Source: Acidimicrobiia bacterium
GTDB lineage: Bacteria; Actinomycetota; Acidimicrobiia; IMCC26256; PALSA-610
Direction of reading: 5' to 3'
DNA length: 64,000 nt
NCBI GenBank assembly: GCA_036271555.1
Contig: DATBAK010000083.1
Coordinates: 1 to 64,000, forward strand
Shown: positions 1 through 9,600 of the stretch, one piece after another
Layout of the letters: each line of letters starts with the position of its first letter
Numbering within the stretch: the stretch's first letter is position 1
The notes under the pieces: model-generated
The model's database searches: none
Told to the model about the DNA's origin: nothing
The model's input: only the letters and a program-made list of their open reading frames with translations
Translations under genes and position numbers: made by a program

Positions 1-399
1 CGCAAGGCCGAGAGCATCGGCGCGTACGTGCTCGACGAGTTCGCCGACGCGGGTGCGGCTCTCGCGGCAACCGAGGTCCACTGGGAGACCATCGAGCGCA
101 ACCTCGACGCCGCGCTCGGCCTCGCCCAACACTTCGGCACCGCCTACAGCCGCGCCGGGCATCAGACCCGACGACACCTCAACCAAGCCATCTTCGATGC
201 CGTCTACGTCGACGTCGAAGGCGTCACCTACGCCCGCCTCGCTGACCCGTTCACCGACCTGCTCGCGGACGACCTCATGGCCAGGCTCGACCACGAACTG
301 GAACACCCCGTGCCGACGTCGTCGGCCCGGGGTGTGAAAGAGAACGTTTTGGTGGAGGTGATGGGACTTGAACCCACGACTTCTACGTTGCGAACGTAG
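1..399 (+). CDS. Large serine recombinase, C-terminal fragment (5' end outside window)
   Basis: The frame is open from base 1 to a TAG at 397-399, so the catalytic domain lies upstream. The visible part has a coiled-coil-like stretch followed by RRHLNQAIFDAVYVDVEGV and PFTDLL, which resembles the C-terminal region of large serine recombinases (integrases) of actinobacterial phages and integrative elements. Such enzymes cut and exchange attP and attB. The last 16 or so codons, including GLEPTTSTLRT, are antisense to the tRNA-Ala gene. That peptide is typical of an open frame read backwards through a tRNA, so the natural protein may end in a sequence altered by integration. The family call rests on the C-terminal fragment only; the adjoining tRNA supports it. 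Confidence 0.6.
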   Translation, partial: RKAESIGAYVLDEFADAGAALAATEVHWETIERNLDAALGLAQHFGTAYSRAGHQTRRHLNQAIFDAVYVDVEGVTYARLADPFTDLLADDLMARLDHELEHPVPTSSARGVKENVLVEVMGLEPTTSTLRT

Positions 400-426
400 C
401 GCTCTACCGGACTGAGCTACACCCCC
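350..426 (-). tRNA. tRNA-Ala, anticodon CGC, 3' CCA encoded
   Basis: Read on the minus strand, the acceptor strand GGGGGTG (426-420) pairs with CACCTCC (360-354), followed by discriminator A (353) and an encoded CCA (352-350). The anticodon arm is CTACG, loop TTCGCAA, CGTAG, giving anticodon CGC. The third acceptor pair is G3-U70, the classical alanine identity element. The D arm (AGCTCAG...) and T arm (GTGGGTTCAAGTCCCAT) are both standard. Its 3' end faces the recombinase gene, the usual geometry of a tRNA-embedded attachment site. Confidence 0.95.
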
Positions 427-482
427 GGAACGGTCCACGCTAGCAAAGCGGGGATCGGCGGCTTCGGCCGAGTTGCCCGGTC

Positions 483-1112
483 TCAGGCCCTCGCCGCGTC
501 GATCGCAGCCTGCAGGCGGGACGCGACGATCGTCGTCGTCAGATCGCCGCGCGTGCGCTCGAGCACCGCACGGAGCGCGTCAGTCGTGCGCCGCAGACCG
601 CCGGTCACCATGTCGGGATAGTCGATCGTCGCGAGCACGGAGTACACGTCGTCCATCGCGGCCATGAGCGTTTCGCCGCGCTCGAGATCACCGCGGCGCA
701 GGCAGTCGAGCACCTGGCGGCGCAGCTCGCTCGCGGCTTCGGCCATCCCGTTGAGGTACGCCGACGCGTCGACGCCGAGCTCGGCGCGCTCGGGGAGCGC
801 GTCACCGCGTACGAGCGCGAGCGTGAGCCACGCCTCGGCGACTTCCTTGCGCGCGTCGTGAACCGGTCCGCTGCCGCGCAGATCGGGTTGCGACGCGAGC
901 GCGGCGTCGGCCTCCGCAACGCGAGCACGCGCGTCGCGCGCCAGCTCCGCTGCGCTGTCGTACTCGCCGCGGTGCGTCGCACGGATCGACGCGGCCGACG
1001 ACTGGATCGCGAGTCGCGACGCGGCGAGCACGATCTCACGCGCGCGGTGCCGGTCCTCGAGCGTCTGCCGGCACTCCGCACCGATCGCCGCGATCTCCGC
1101 CGCCCGTTCCAT
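483..1112 (-). CDS. Translin-family protein
   Basis: About 209 residues, mostly helical. The C-terminal half carries the series AEAWLTLALVRG, ELGV, YLNGMAEAASELRRQ, MDDVYSVLATIDYPD and ending ERTRGDLT, which is the conserved pattern of the translin/TRAX family. In eukaryotes these form octameric nucleic-acid-binding shells; prokaryotic members are little studied. The N-terminal SRLAIQSSAASIRATHRGE segment matches the helix bearing the basic nucleic-acid-binding residues. The start is taken at the ATG at 1112; a TTG at 1148 would add 12 residues. It stands alone between the tRNA and the terminator of the giant exoprotein gene. The family call is firm; no role can be assigned. Confidence 0.8.
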   Translation of the reverse strand: MERAAEIAAIGAECRQTLEDRHRAREIVLAASRLAIQSSAASIRATHRGEYDSAAELARDARARVAEADAALASQPDLRGSGPVHDARKEVAEAWLTLALVRGDALPERAELGVDASAYLNGMAEAASELRRQVLDCLRRGDLERGETLMAAMDDVYSVLATIDYPDMVTGGLRRTTDALRAVLERTRGDLTTTIVASRLQAAIDAARA

Positions 1113-1164
1113 CGCCGCAGTCTGCGGCGTCGGTGCGCGCTCGATCAACCTCGCGCGCGAGCGA

Positions 1165-1205
1165 GGGTGACGCGCACGGCCAGCCTCGCCCCGTGCCCGT
1201 CACCC
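1165..1205 (-). terminator. Strong stem-loop just after the giant exoprotein gene
   Basis: GGGTGACG (1165-1172) pairs with CGTCACCC (1198-1205), and GCACGG (1174-1179) with CCGTGC (1191-1196). One C-C mismatch separates the two stem segments and the loop is 11 bases. It lies 15 bases beyond the stop codon of the minus-strand exoprotein gene. There is no T-tract, as is common for terminators of very GC-rich actinobacteria. Confidence 0.6.
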
Positions 1206-1219
1206 TGTCGAGCTCGCGC

Positions 1220-4200
1220 TCAGCCCGTGCAGACGCCCCCGTTGTCGGTGGAGCAGATCAGACCCCCGGCCCCGGTGGAGCCGGTGCTGCCCGCGGCACC
1301 CGACGAACCCGAGGTGCCCACCGCGCCGGGGTGCACGCCCGCACCGAAGACCGAGAAGGACGCGCCGCCACTGCCGCCACCACCGGCGCCGCCACCCGTT
1401 CCGCCGGTGCCACCCGCGCCGCCGGTCGACGCCGCCGCCGCGTGCGAGAGCGTCGTGCCGCCATTGGAGGTCGCCGTGCCGGTCCCGGCGTGGAACAGCG
1501 CGATCGACGGGCCCCCGGCACCGCCGCCGCCACCGCCACCACCGGCGCCGCCACCACCGCCGCCACCACCGCCACCGCCGCCGCCCTGGAGCGAGGTGTT
1601 GGCGGAGCCGCCGTCGCCGGCGCGGCCGCCCCCGGCCGCGTTGCCGCCCGTGGCGCCGTTCCCGCCCGTGCCGCCGACGTCGGAGATCAGCGCCGAAGCC
1701 GTCGCGGTCACCGAGGCGTTGAAGGCGTAGACCGCGAACGAGCCGCCGCCGAAGGAGCCGACGCCCGGCGCGCCGCCGCCGCCGTTGCCGCCCCCACCGC
1801 CGCTGCCACCGCCACCACCGAAGACGCTGGCGCAGGTGCCGCCGCCGCCACCGCCGCCACCGCCACCGCCACCGTTCCCGCCGGTACCGCCGGTGCCACC
1901 GTTGTGTCCGAGCCAGGTGCTCCCCGCGAGGTCGACCGCGCTGCCGCCGGCCCCGCCGGCCCCGCCCGGATTACCGGACGCGCCGCCGGTTCCGCCGCCA
2001 CCACCCGTCGCGCTGAAGGTGCAGTCACCCGCGCCCTTCGCACCGCCGGCCGCGCCCCCACCGCCCGCGGAACCGGCATTGCCGTCGGCACTCGAGAAGA
2101 TCGAGCCGTGGCCACCGTTGCCACCCGCGCCCGAGCCCTGCGGATTCCCACTGCCGCAGCTCGCGGCACCGGTCGCCCCGTCGGGACCGCTCTGACCAAC
2201 GACGCCGGTGCAGCCCGCGGAGGACGCGTCCGTCCCCGTGCTCGCCGACGACGCGCCCGCGATGCCCGCGGCCGCGTTCACCGCGTCGTTGCTGAGCGTC
2301 AGGTTGGCGCCGCTGATCGCGCGCACGCCGTAGACGCTGCTGCCCGCAGTCAGTCCGGTGTTGAGGCCGCGCAGGGTCAGGCCGTCGATCGTCGCGGTCG
2401 CACCGCTGACCGTCGCGGCCTGCGGGATGCCCTGCACCTGCGTGAGGTTGTTGTTGGCCGAGCCGGTCGTGCCCGCGGTTCCGGGCCGGCTGAAGGACGC
2501 GCCGCCGTCGAAGCCGCCGAGCACCGACACGTTGCTCGAGATCGACAGGCCGCTGCCCGCGTCGTAGGTGCCGTTGCCGACCGCGACCTGGGGCCGCGAC
2601 TGCGAGCTCGCCGTGTTGATGCCCGCTTGCAGCGTGAGCTTCGGCGCGGCCGCGCTGCCCGAGCTCGAGTCGCTGCCGAGCGGCGACACGAAGACCGCGT
2701 TGCGCACCTCGAAGGTCGTCGCCGGCGTCGTCGTCGCGTTCGCCGCCCAGTCGGTCTGCGACGCCTGCACCGTGTACACGCCGGGCGTGAGCGCGCTCGA
2801 CGCGGGCACGCTCCACAGACCGTTCGACGCGGTCGTCGTGAGCGTCTGCAGCGGCGCGATGTTCGTGCACGCGCACGCGTACACCTTCGCGGTGACGGTG
2901 CTGAGGTCACCCGACACCGCGCCCGAGTCGCCCGAGAAGGTCGTCGTGCTCATCGTGTCGATGTTGCCGCTCGCCACCGGGGCGCCGAGGACAGGCGCGG
3001 GCGCGTCCGTATCGGTCGAACCCGCCGCCGTCGCGGGATCACTCTCCACGCTGACGCCGAGCGCGTTGCGAGCGCGCAATTGGAACGTGCAGGTCGACGA
3101 CGTGCACGGCGCGAGGAACGTCGTGTCGACGCTGCCCGTCGCGGTCCACGCACCAAACGTGTTGCCGTGGTCGGTCGAGAGCTCGTACTCGTATCCGGTG
3201 ACGGCCCGGCCACCGTCGGAACCGGGAGGGCTCCACGCCAGGTTCACCGTGCCGAGCGCCGTCGTGCTCGACGCCGCGACGAGCGATTGCGGCGCGTCCG
3301 GTGTGGTGGCGCCGTGGCCGTTGCCGTAGATCGTGACCGTGCCGGTCGGCACCGCGACCGTCGCACCCGTGGCGCTGAGGATCGACACGGTGAACTGCTT
3401 CGAACCCAGCGGTTCGAGGCTCGCGGTCGGGATCTTCACCGACACCTGCGCGACGGACTTGCCCTGCTTGATCGTGACCGTCTTCGTGAGCGCGGCGTAG
3501 TCGTGCGGCGCGGTGGCCGTGCCGTTCGCGGTCGCGTAGGTGACCGTCACCGGCGCGGGCGCGGGCTCGTTCAGGTTGATCGAGGCGGTCGCCTTCATCG
3601 TCGGCCCGCCGAAGCTCTGGTAGACGGACGCGTTGCCGACCGTCAGCTTCGGTGTCGTGGCGGGATCGTCGTCGAGGATCGTCACCGTGCCCACCGAGTG
3701 CCCGAGCAGCGCGCCGGTCGCGCTCACGAGCTGGACGCTGAACTGCTCGTTGCTCTCGGGCACCGAGTCGCCGACGACGCTCACCGAGATCACCTTCTGC
3801 GTCTTACCGGCCGCCATCACGAACGACTTCGGGCCGGTGATCGCCTTGTAGTCCTTCGTCGCAGCCTTCGCGGTGCCGTCGACGGTCTGATAGCGCACCA
3901 CCACCGGTGAGCTGCTCTGCTTGTCGAGGCTGATCTCGAGCTTCGCGGGCGCATTCTTGCCACCCGAGCCTTCGCCGACGGTCGCGTCGGAGATGCTGAC
4001 GGTCGGCACGTTCGCGGGATCGAGGATCTCGCCCGTACCGGTCGCGTTCTGGCCGCTCGCGGCGACCGTCGCCTTGAGCGAGAAGAGCGCCTGGTCGTAG
4101 TCGGAGAGCGCCGTGTTCGCGACCGGCACGGTGACCGTCTTCGTCAACGCGTCGTCGGGATTGAACGTGAGCGAACCCGACGTCGCGGTGTAGTCGAGCC

Positions 4201-5566
4201 CCGCGGTCGCGTTCCCGTCGAGCGTCGTGTAGTTGACCGTGACCGGGTGGAACGCGTGGTCCGAGAGCGCGACCGTGAAGGTGACCGACGAGTCGGTTCC
4301 CTTCGTCGCCGTTCCCCCGGTGACGCTCACCGCCGGCGAGTCGTCGTCGACGATGCGACCGGTCGCGAACGTGTTGACGAACGCGGCGTTCGTCGGGTTC
4401 GACAGCTGCAGCGTGAAGTTCTCCGTCGACTCGAACGTCGAGTCGTTGAGAACGGGGACCGACACGGTCTGCACGTACGGCCCGGCGGGCGGGAAGCTCA
4501 ACGAGCCGCTCGTCGACGTGAAGTCGCTGCCCGCGGACGCGGTGCCGTTCTGCGTCGCGTACTGCAGGGTCGCGGTCGCCGTCGGCGGACGCGACAGCGA
4601 GACCTTGAAGTTGACGTGCGCGCTCGGGCCCTCGACGACGGTCCCGCCGGACACGGAGATGCCGGGCGCGGAGATGACGGTGTAGTTGTGGGTCAGCGTC
4701 GACGTGCCGGTGTGGTTGTTGTCGGTCGACGTGACGGTGAAGGCGTGCGAACCGGCCGTCGACGTGTCGATCGCGCCGGCGTTCGCGACGGGACCGGCGC
4801 AGGTCGCGACACCGGAGCCGAACGGACCGTCGTCGCACGAGTACGCGGCGAGCACGATCGAGCCCTGCGCGTAGATCGCACCCGCGGCCGGCGTCGCGAT
4901 CGTGATCGCGGGCGGCGTCGTGTCGCTCGGCACGATCGTCGTGCTCGCGATCGCGTTCGGCGGTGAGCCGTCGGCGACGCACGTCGTCGGGACGTCGCCC
5001 GCGATCTGCACGTTGGCCGTGAGACCGAACGACGGGTTCGAAGTCTCGTTGTACGGCGGGTTCCCGCCGGGTCGGATCGCGATCACGGAGAGCGCGGCAC
5101 CGGACGCCTGGTACGTGACGTTCACGATCGGCGGCGTGAGCGTCGACCCGCCCGAGGTCGACCCCGGATACGAAAGGTTCATCACGCCGCCGCTGTGCGT
5201 CAGCGACCAGCCCGACGTCTGCCCGCTCAGGAACGAGCTCACGTAGAAGGCGTTCGCGGGGTCGGGCAGCAGGAGGAAGATGTTGTGGACGTTGTTGACC
5301 GAGATCCCGCTCTCCGACGTCGGGATCACGAACGCGCCCATCGTGATCGTGTACGACGCCTGCTGGTTCTGCAGCACCGTCGACGGCCCCGTCGTGACGA
5401 ACGCCAGGTCCTGGTCGGCGTTCTGGATGCCGAAGCTGCCGGCGTTGGCCTGGCAGAGGTAGTGGTCGGTGACCGTCCCCGCCGACGCCGCGAGCGGCGT
5501 CGCGATGACGTATCCGAGCGGCAGCAGCAGACAGCCGAGCACCGCGGCGAAAACCTTGCGTCGCAT
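1220..5566 (-). CDS. Giant secreted protein: Calx-beta and FN3 domains, beta-helix-like module, glycine-rich tail
   Basis: 1448 residues. The start at 5566 (MRRKVFAAVLGC) is preceded by a GGGGGG ribosome site and gives a Sec signal peptide ending near ASA. In order: a unique N-terminal region; an Ig-like segment (PPAITIATP, about 225-300); four Calx-beta domains (about 300-745, with motifs such as NGTASAGSDFTSTSGSLSF and DGTAKAATKDY); one fibronectin III domain (about 755-855); a parallel beta-helix-type segment beginning FVSPLGSDSSSG (about 960-1150); and about 300 residues of Gly/Ala-rich repeats resembling mycobacterial PE_PGRS tails. No LPXTG motif or C-terminal membrane anchor was seen. 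It is probably a surface or matrix protein, possibly calcium-binding. It is paralogous to 6613-11706 in its last third. Confidence 0.85.
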   Translation of the reverse strand: MRRKVFAAVLGCLLLPLGYVIATPLAASAGTVTDHYLCQANAGSFGIQNADQDLAFVTTGPSTVLQNQQASYTITMGAFVIPTSESGISVNNVHNIFLLLPDPANAFYVSSFLSGQTSGWSLTHSGGVMNLSYPGSTSGGSTLTPPIVNVTYQASGAALSVIAIRPGGNPPYNETSNPSFGLTANVQIAGDVPTTCVADGSPPNAIASTTIVPSDTTPPAITIATPAAGAIYAQGSIVLAAYSCDDGPFGSGVATCAGPVANAGAIDTSTAGSHAFTVTSTDNNHTGTSTLTHNYTVISAPGISVSGGTVVEGPSAHVNFKVSLSRPPTATATLQYATQNGTASAGSDFTSTSGSLSFPPAGPYVQTVSVPVLNDSTFESTENFTLQLSNPTNAAFVNTFATGRIVDDDSPAVSVTGGTATKGTDSSVTFTVALSDHAFHPVTVNYTTLDGNATAGLDYTATSGSLTFNPDDALTKTVTVPVANTALSDYDQALFSLKATVAASGQNATGTGEILDPANVPTVSISDATVGEGSGGKNAPAKLEISLDKQSSSPVVVRYQTVDGTAKAATKDYKAITGPKSFVMAAGKTQKVISVSVVGDSVPESNEQFSVQLVSATGALLGHSVGTVTILDDDPATTPKLTVGNASVYQSFGGPTMKATASINLNEPAPAPVTVTYATANGTATAPHDYAALTKTVTIKQGKSVAQVSVKIPTASLEPLGSKQFTVSILSATGATVAVPTGTVTIYGNGHGATTPDAPQSLVAASSTTALGTVNLAWSPPGSDGGRAVTGYEYELSTDHGNTFGAWTATGSVDTTFLAPCTSSTCTFQLRARNALGVSVESDPATAAGSTDTDAPAPVLGAPVASGNIDTMSTTTFSGDSGAVSGDLSTVTAKVYACACTNIAPLQTLTTTASNGLWSVPASSALTPGVYTVQASQTDWAANATTTPATTFEVRNAVFVSPLGSDSSSGSAAAPKLTLQAGINTASSQSRPQVAVGNGTYDAGSGLSISSNVSVLGGFDGGASFSRPGTAGTTGSANNNLTQVQGIPQAATVSGATATIDGLTLRGLNTGLTAGSSVYGVRAISGANLTLSNDAVNAAAGIAGASSASTGTDASSAGCTGVVGQSGPDGATGAASCGSGNPQGSGAGGNGGHGSIFSSADGNAGSAGGGGAAGGAKGAGDCTFSATGGGGGTGGASGNPGGAGGAGGSAVDLAGSTWLGHNGGTGGTGGNGGGGGGGGGGGGTCASVFGGGGGSGGGGGNGGGGAPGVGSFGGGSFAVYAFNASVTATASALISDVGGTGGNGATGGNAAGGGRAGDGGSANTSLQGGGGGGGGGGGGGAGGGGGGGGAGGPSIALFHAGTGTATSNGGTTLSHAAAASTGGAGGTGGTGGGAGGGGSGGASFSVFGAGVHPGAVGTSGSSGAAGSTGSTGAGGLICSTDNGGVCTG

Positions 5567-5710
5567 ATCAAGACCCCCCGAAAATCCGCCCCGCGGCCAC
5601 GCCATACTGCGCCGGCGCACGACGGGCAGAGGTTACTGCGACGAAAGCCGTCCGCAAGGGCTCCGAAGGGTCAACGTCGCGCGTGCGGCGCCGAGTCCTT
5701 CGGGAGTCGT

Positions 5711-6520
5711 TCACGTCGTCCGACACAGTCCCTCGCACTTCGCAACCTTCGGATTGAAGGTCGAGAACAGACCCTCCGGATTCGCGTGACCCGCAGCGAC
5801 CCAGAGATGGAGCATCCAGATGTCGCCGGCCGGGACGAACGTGCAGAAGGACTGCGACCGCGCCGGCTGCGGATGCGCCTTGAAGTAACGCTGCAGCGCC
5901 GGGATCTCCTTCTGCGTCGCCACCGGCGCGTGGATCGTGTTGCTCGCCCATGCTTCGCAGGTCTTGAGGCACGCCGGCTCCAACAGGTTCTCGCCGACGA
6001 GGAAACCGCCCCCGTAACACGTGTCGAAGTGGCGGTGCCAACGATCGTTCGCGCCCGCGAAGCCCGCGGGCGGGGCGTCCGGGCTCCACTGGTAGTAGCT
6101 CAGGCCGACGAGGTGCGCGTTCGTGCCGTCGCCGTCGTACAGCAGCATCGCCGGGCGCGCGGGATCGAAGGGCTGCTTCACGAGCGACCAGTTGATCCAG
6201 TGCGTACCGAAGTTCGGGATGAAGTACGACGTGAGGACGTAGCCGTCGCGGGCCGCGGCGCTCGCGTTCGCGTACTTCTTCGCGGCGGCGCGCGCGGCCG
6301 CGAGCTGACGGCCGAACGTCTGCTTCGCGGACGAATCGCTGAAGCCGACCCACGGCGTCGTGACCGCGCTCATCAGGTCGGCCTGCGAGAGGTCGGGAAC
6401 CGTGACGATCGCCGTGCCCGAGAGCGCGTGCAACGCCCGCTCGGCCGACGCGTCGAGTCGCCGGCGGACGTCGAAGCGCACGACTCGAGGTGACGACGAA
6501 CCGCAGGCGCCCGCGAGCAC
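5711..6520 (-). CDS. Putative lipoprotein of unknown function
   Basis: The coding frame contains LLLTCTVLAGACGSS, a good lipoprotein signal and lipobox (LAGAC). The mature part (about 260 residues) includes GTHWINWSLVKQPFDP, AMLLYDGDG, LVGLSYYQWSP and several Cys and His residues, suggesting a folded extracytoplasmic domain. I do not recognise the family. The first GTG (6518-6520) falls inside the signal peptide, and no ATG, GTG or TTG occurs in frame between it and the stop codon of the upstream gene. The real start is therefore unresolved: a CTG at 6614-6616, or a frame error. It lies downstream of one giant exoprotein gene and upstream of the other, on the same strand, so it may belong to the same surface system. 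Confidence 0.65.
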   Translation of the reverse strand: MLAGACGSSSPRVVRFDVRRRLDASAERALHALSGTAIVTVPDLSQADLMSAVTTPWVGFSDSSAKQTFGRQLAAARAAAKKYANASAAARDGYVLTSYFIPNFGTHWINWSLVKQPFDPARPAMLLYDGDGTNAHLVGLSYYQWSPDAPPAGFAGANDRWHRHFDTCYGGGFLVGENLLEPACLKTCEAWASNTIHAPVATQKEIPALQRYFKAHPQPARSQSFCTFVPAGDIWMLHLWVAAGHANPEGLFSTFNPKVAKCEGLCRTT

Positions 6521-6612
6521 CGTGCACGTGAGGAGGAGCGCCGCCGCGCACGCGCGGCGTGCGGGGTGCCCCGGCCGAGCCGGACCACCCCGATCGCTCG
6601 CGCTCGTACGGT

Positions 6613-9600
6613 TCAGGCGACGGTCTTGGTCTTCACCGCGACGCCGGCGCCGCCAGTGGAGCCGCCGTTCCCGCCCGAGCCCGCGGTACCACCGCCACCA
6701 CCGCCGCCGGCCGCGCCGATGGTGACCTGCCCGGTGCCGAATGCGCCGGTGAAACCGCCGGTGCCCTTGGCGAGCAGACCGACGCTCGCGCCGCCCGCGC
6801 CGCCACCGCCACCGGCACCGGATCCGCCGCCGCCACCACCGCCACCGCTGGCACCGCTACCGCCGGAGCCGTTGCAGCAACCGCCGCCGTCGTTGCCGTC
6901 GTTGCCGTTGGGTCCGGCCGCGTTCACGGCGCCGCCGCCGACACCACCGGCACCGGACCGGCTGCCGACGGCACATCCGCCGGTGCAGTTGCCGTTCCCG
7001 CCGTTCCCGCTGCCGCCGCCGGCGCCGCCGGTCTGGCCGGAGCCACCCGTACCGCCGGACCCGCCGTTGCCGGTCGTGACCGACGTCTGGTTGTCGATGG
7101 TGACCGTCGAGTTCACGCTGTACACGCCGAAGGAACCGCCGCCGCCGAGGCCCGCGCCGCCGCCGATACCAGCGCCGCCGCCGCCACCACCGCCGCCGCC
7201 GGCGCCACCACTCAGCCAGTCACCGACGCAGGCGCCACCGTCGCAGCCGGCACCACCGGCGCCACCGCCGCCGCCACCACCACCGGCGCTGCCGTTCCCA
7301 CCGTTGGCGCCGTTGCCGACCGCGGCGTTGAAGCCGGTGGTCGAGTACGCGGAATCACCCGCGGCACCCGCAGCACCGGAGCTGCCCTTGCCACCGGCGG
7401 CCCCGCCGAAGCCGTGCGTGCCCTTGCAGCCGCCGTAGTAGCCGATGCACCCACCGGATCCGCCGCCGCCACCCGTGCCGCCGCCCGAAGCCGTCACTCC
7501 GGTGGCGCCGCCGTTGCCCGACTGGCGACCCGGGTTGCTGCCGCCGGCACCGCCGTTGGCGGCCGGCGAGCCGCCCGCGCCGCCGCCGGTGCTGCCGCAG
7601 TGGTCGCAGCCACCGGTGCCGCCGCCGCCGGTGCTGCCACCGGTCGCGGTGCCGGCGTTGTTCGTGCCCGCGCCGCCGGCGACACCGGCCGCCGCCGAGA
7701 TCGCGTCCCGCTGCAGCGAGACCCCGGCACCGCCGAGCGCCTGCAGGCCGTAGACGCTGCTACCGGCCGCGAGGCTCGTGTTGGTCGCGGAGATCGTGAG
7801 CTGCTGGAGCGTGATCCCGGTGTCGCCCGTCACGGTGAACGCGGTGCCCGCGGCGGAGACGGTCACGACGTTCGTGCCCGGCGCCGCGTGCTTCCACGCG
7901 GTCCCGGCGCTGAACCCGCCGCGAATCGTCTTGTTGTTGCCGTGCGTGCCGCTCGTCAGCGCGACCGCGCCGTACGAACCGCCCGCGACCACGACCCGGC
8001 TGCGGCTCGCGCCCTGCGCGGCTTGCACGCCCGCGGCGACCGTCGCCTTCGCGAGCGCCGGTGTGAGACCGCTGTTGGAATCGGAGCCGGTGGTCGCCAC
8101 GAACGTGGTGTCGCTCGGGTTGTAGTCGACGAAGAACGTCGTGCTCGACGACGAGTTGACGTTGCCGGCCGCGTCCGCAACCACGACGTGCACGATGTAC
8201 GAACCGCCGGCCGCGAAGTTGCTCATCGGCATCAACATGTTCCAGCTCGTGGTGCCGGTCGCGAGCGTGAACGACTCGGTCGGGCTGCCGAAGCTCGAGC
8301 CGTTCCAGTACTTGCCGTTGATCGTCGTGTTCGCGGTGCTCGACGCGAGGATCGACACGTTGACGCTCGCGACGCCGGAGCTCACGCCACCCGAGGTCGG
8401 GTCGGCCGCGGTGCCACAGACCTCGTGGTTGTTGGTGCAGCCGGACTGCGGCCACGAGCTGTCGAACGTGCCCGCGCTGTCGTAGATCGCGTTCGCGCTC
8501 GGGCCCGTGACGGTCGCCGTCGGGTTCGTGCGATCGATCGTGAACGGGTGCGAGACGCCGGTGTTGTCGACGTTGCCGCCGTTGTCCGCCGCGATGACGC
8601 GCGCGGTGTACGTGCCCTCCGCGGGGAAGTTCGTCGCGGTGAACGGCACGTTCCAGCTCACGCTCCCCGACGGTGAACCGGTCGGGCAGCTCGGCGTGCA
8701 GTTGGCGGTGACGAACACCTCCGACGCGCTGCCGAAGCTCGAGCCGTTCCAGTAGTTGCCGGTGCCCTGTTGGATCGAGACCTTCACGTAGTTCACGCCC
8801 GAGCCCGCGTCGTTCACCGTGCCGCAGAAGCCGACCGGTGAGCAGCTGTCGAACGTCGCGTTGCTGAAGACGTCGCCCGCGTGCGGCGTGTCGAACGTCA
8901 GCGTCGGCGGGTTGGTGTCGATCGTGATCGTGATCGATGCCGAGCCCGTGTTGCCGGCCCAGTCGGTCTGGCTCGCGGTGACGGTGTACGTGCCGTCCGG
9001 CAACGACGTCACGTAGTCGCTCGCCTGCACGGTCCAGTTGCCGCCCGAGATCGGCGCGCCGAACGACCCCGACGGTCCGAAGCCGTAGAGGTTGTTGAGG
9101 CCGTCGGTGATGCGCACGGTGACGGTCGAGGGATCACCCGTCGCCGTTCCCGCGGTGCCCGAGATCTGCGGCTTGTTCGTGCTCGGCGACGAGTTGTTCG
9201 CCGGCGCCGTGATCGTCACGGCCGGAGCCGCGAAGTCGGTGAGCGCGCTCGCGGTCGCGTCGGTGCTCGCCGGACCGCTGCCCAGCGAGTTCACCGCGCG
9301 CACTTCGTAGGTGCACGAGTTGGGCGGGTTGTGCTGATGGTTCGTGTCGCAGTTGCTGTCGGTGAACGTCGTGACGTTTCCGACCGACGTGTACGCGCTG
9401 AACGTTCCCGCGTTGATCTTCACGCGGTACTGGTAGTCGGTCACCGCGTGGCCGTCGCCGTCGGCCGCGCTCCAGCTCAACGTCACGCCGCCGAGCGAGG
9501 TCGCGGTCTGCGCGGTCACGACCGGCGCGGTCGGCACGTCCGCGCCGTTCGCGGTCGCGTTGTTGCTGAAGGGACCCTGGCCGATGTTGTTCGCGGCGGC

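Noticed and set aside
340..399. C-terminal peptide ending GLEPTTSTLRT as a functional part of the recombinase
   Set aside because: It is the known artefact of reading a tRNA gene antisense; likely incidental.
1500..1900. CCG/CCA microsatellite as a non-coding repeat
   Set aside because: It is the glycine codon run of the exoprotein tail, in frame.
858..3910. Long plus-strand frames rich in Pro, Arg and Ala opposite the giant exoprotein gene
   Set aside because: They are antisense readings of the Gly-rich repeats (GGC/GGT read as CCG/ACC); no ribosome site, no domains, and the minus-strand protein has a signal peptide and known domains.
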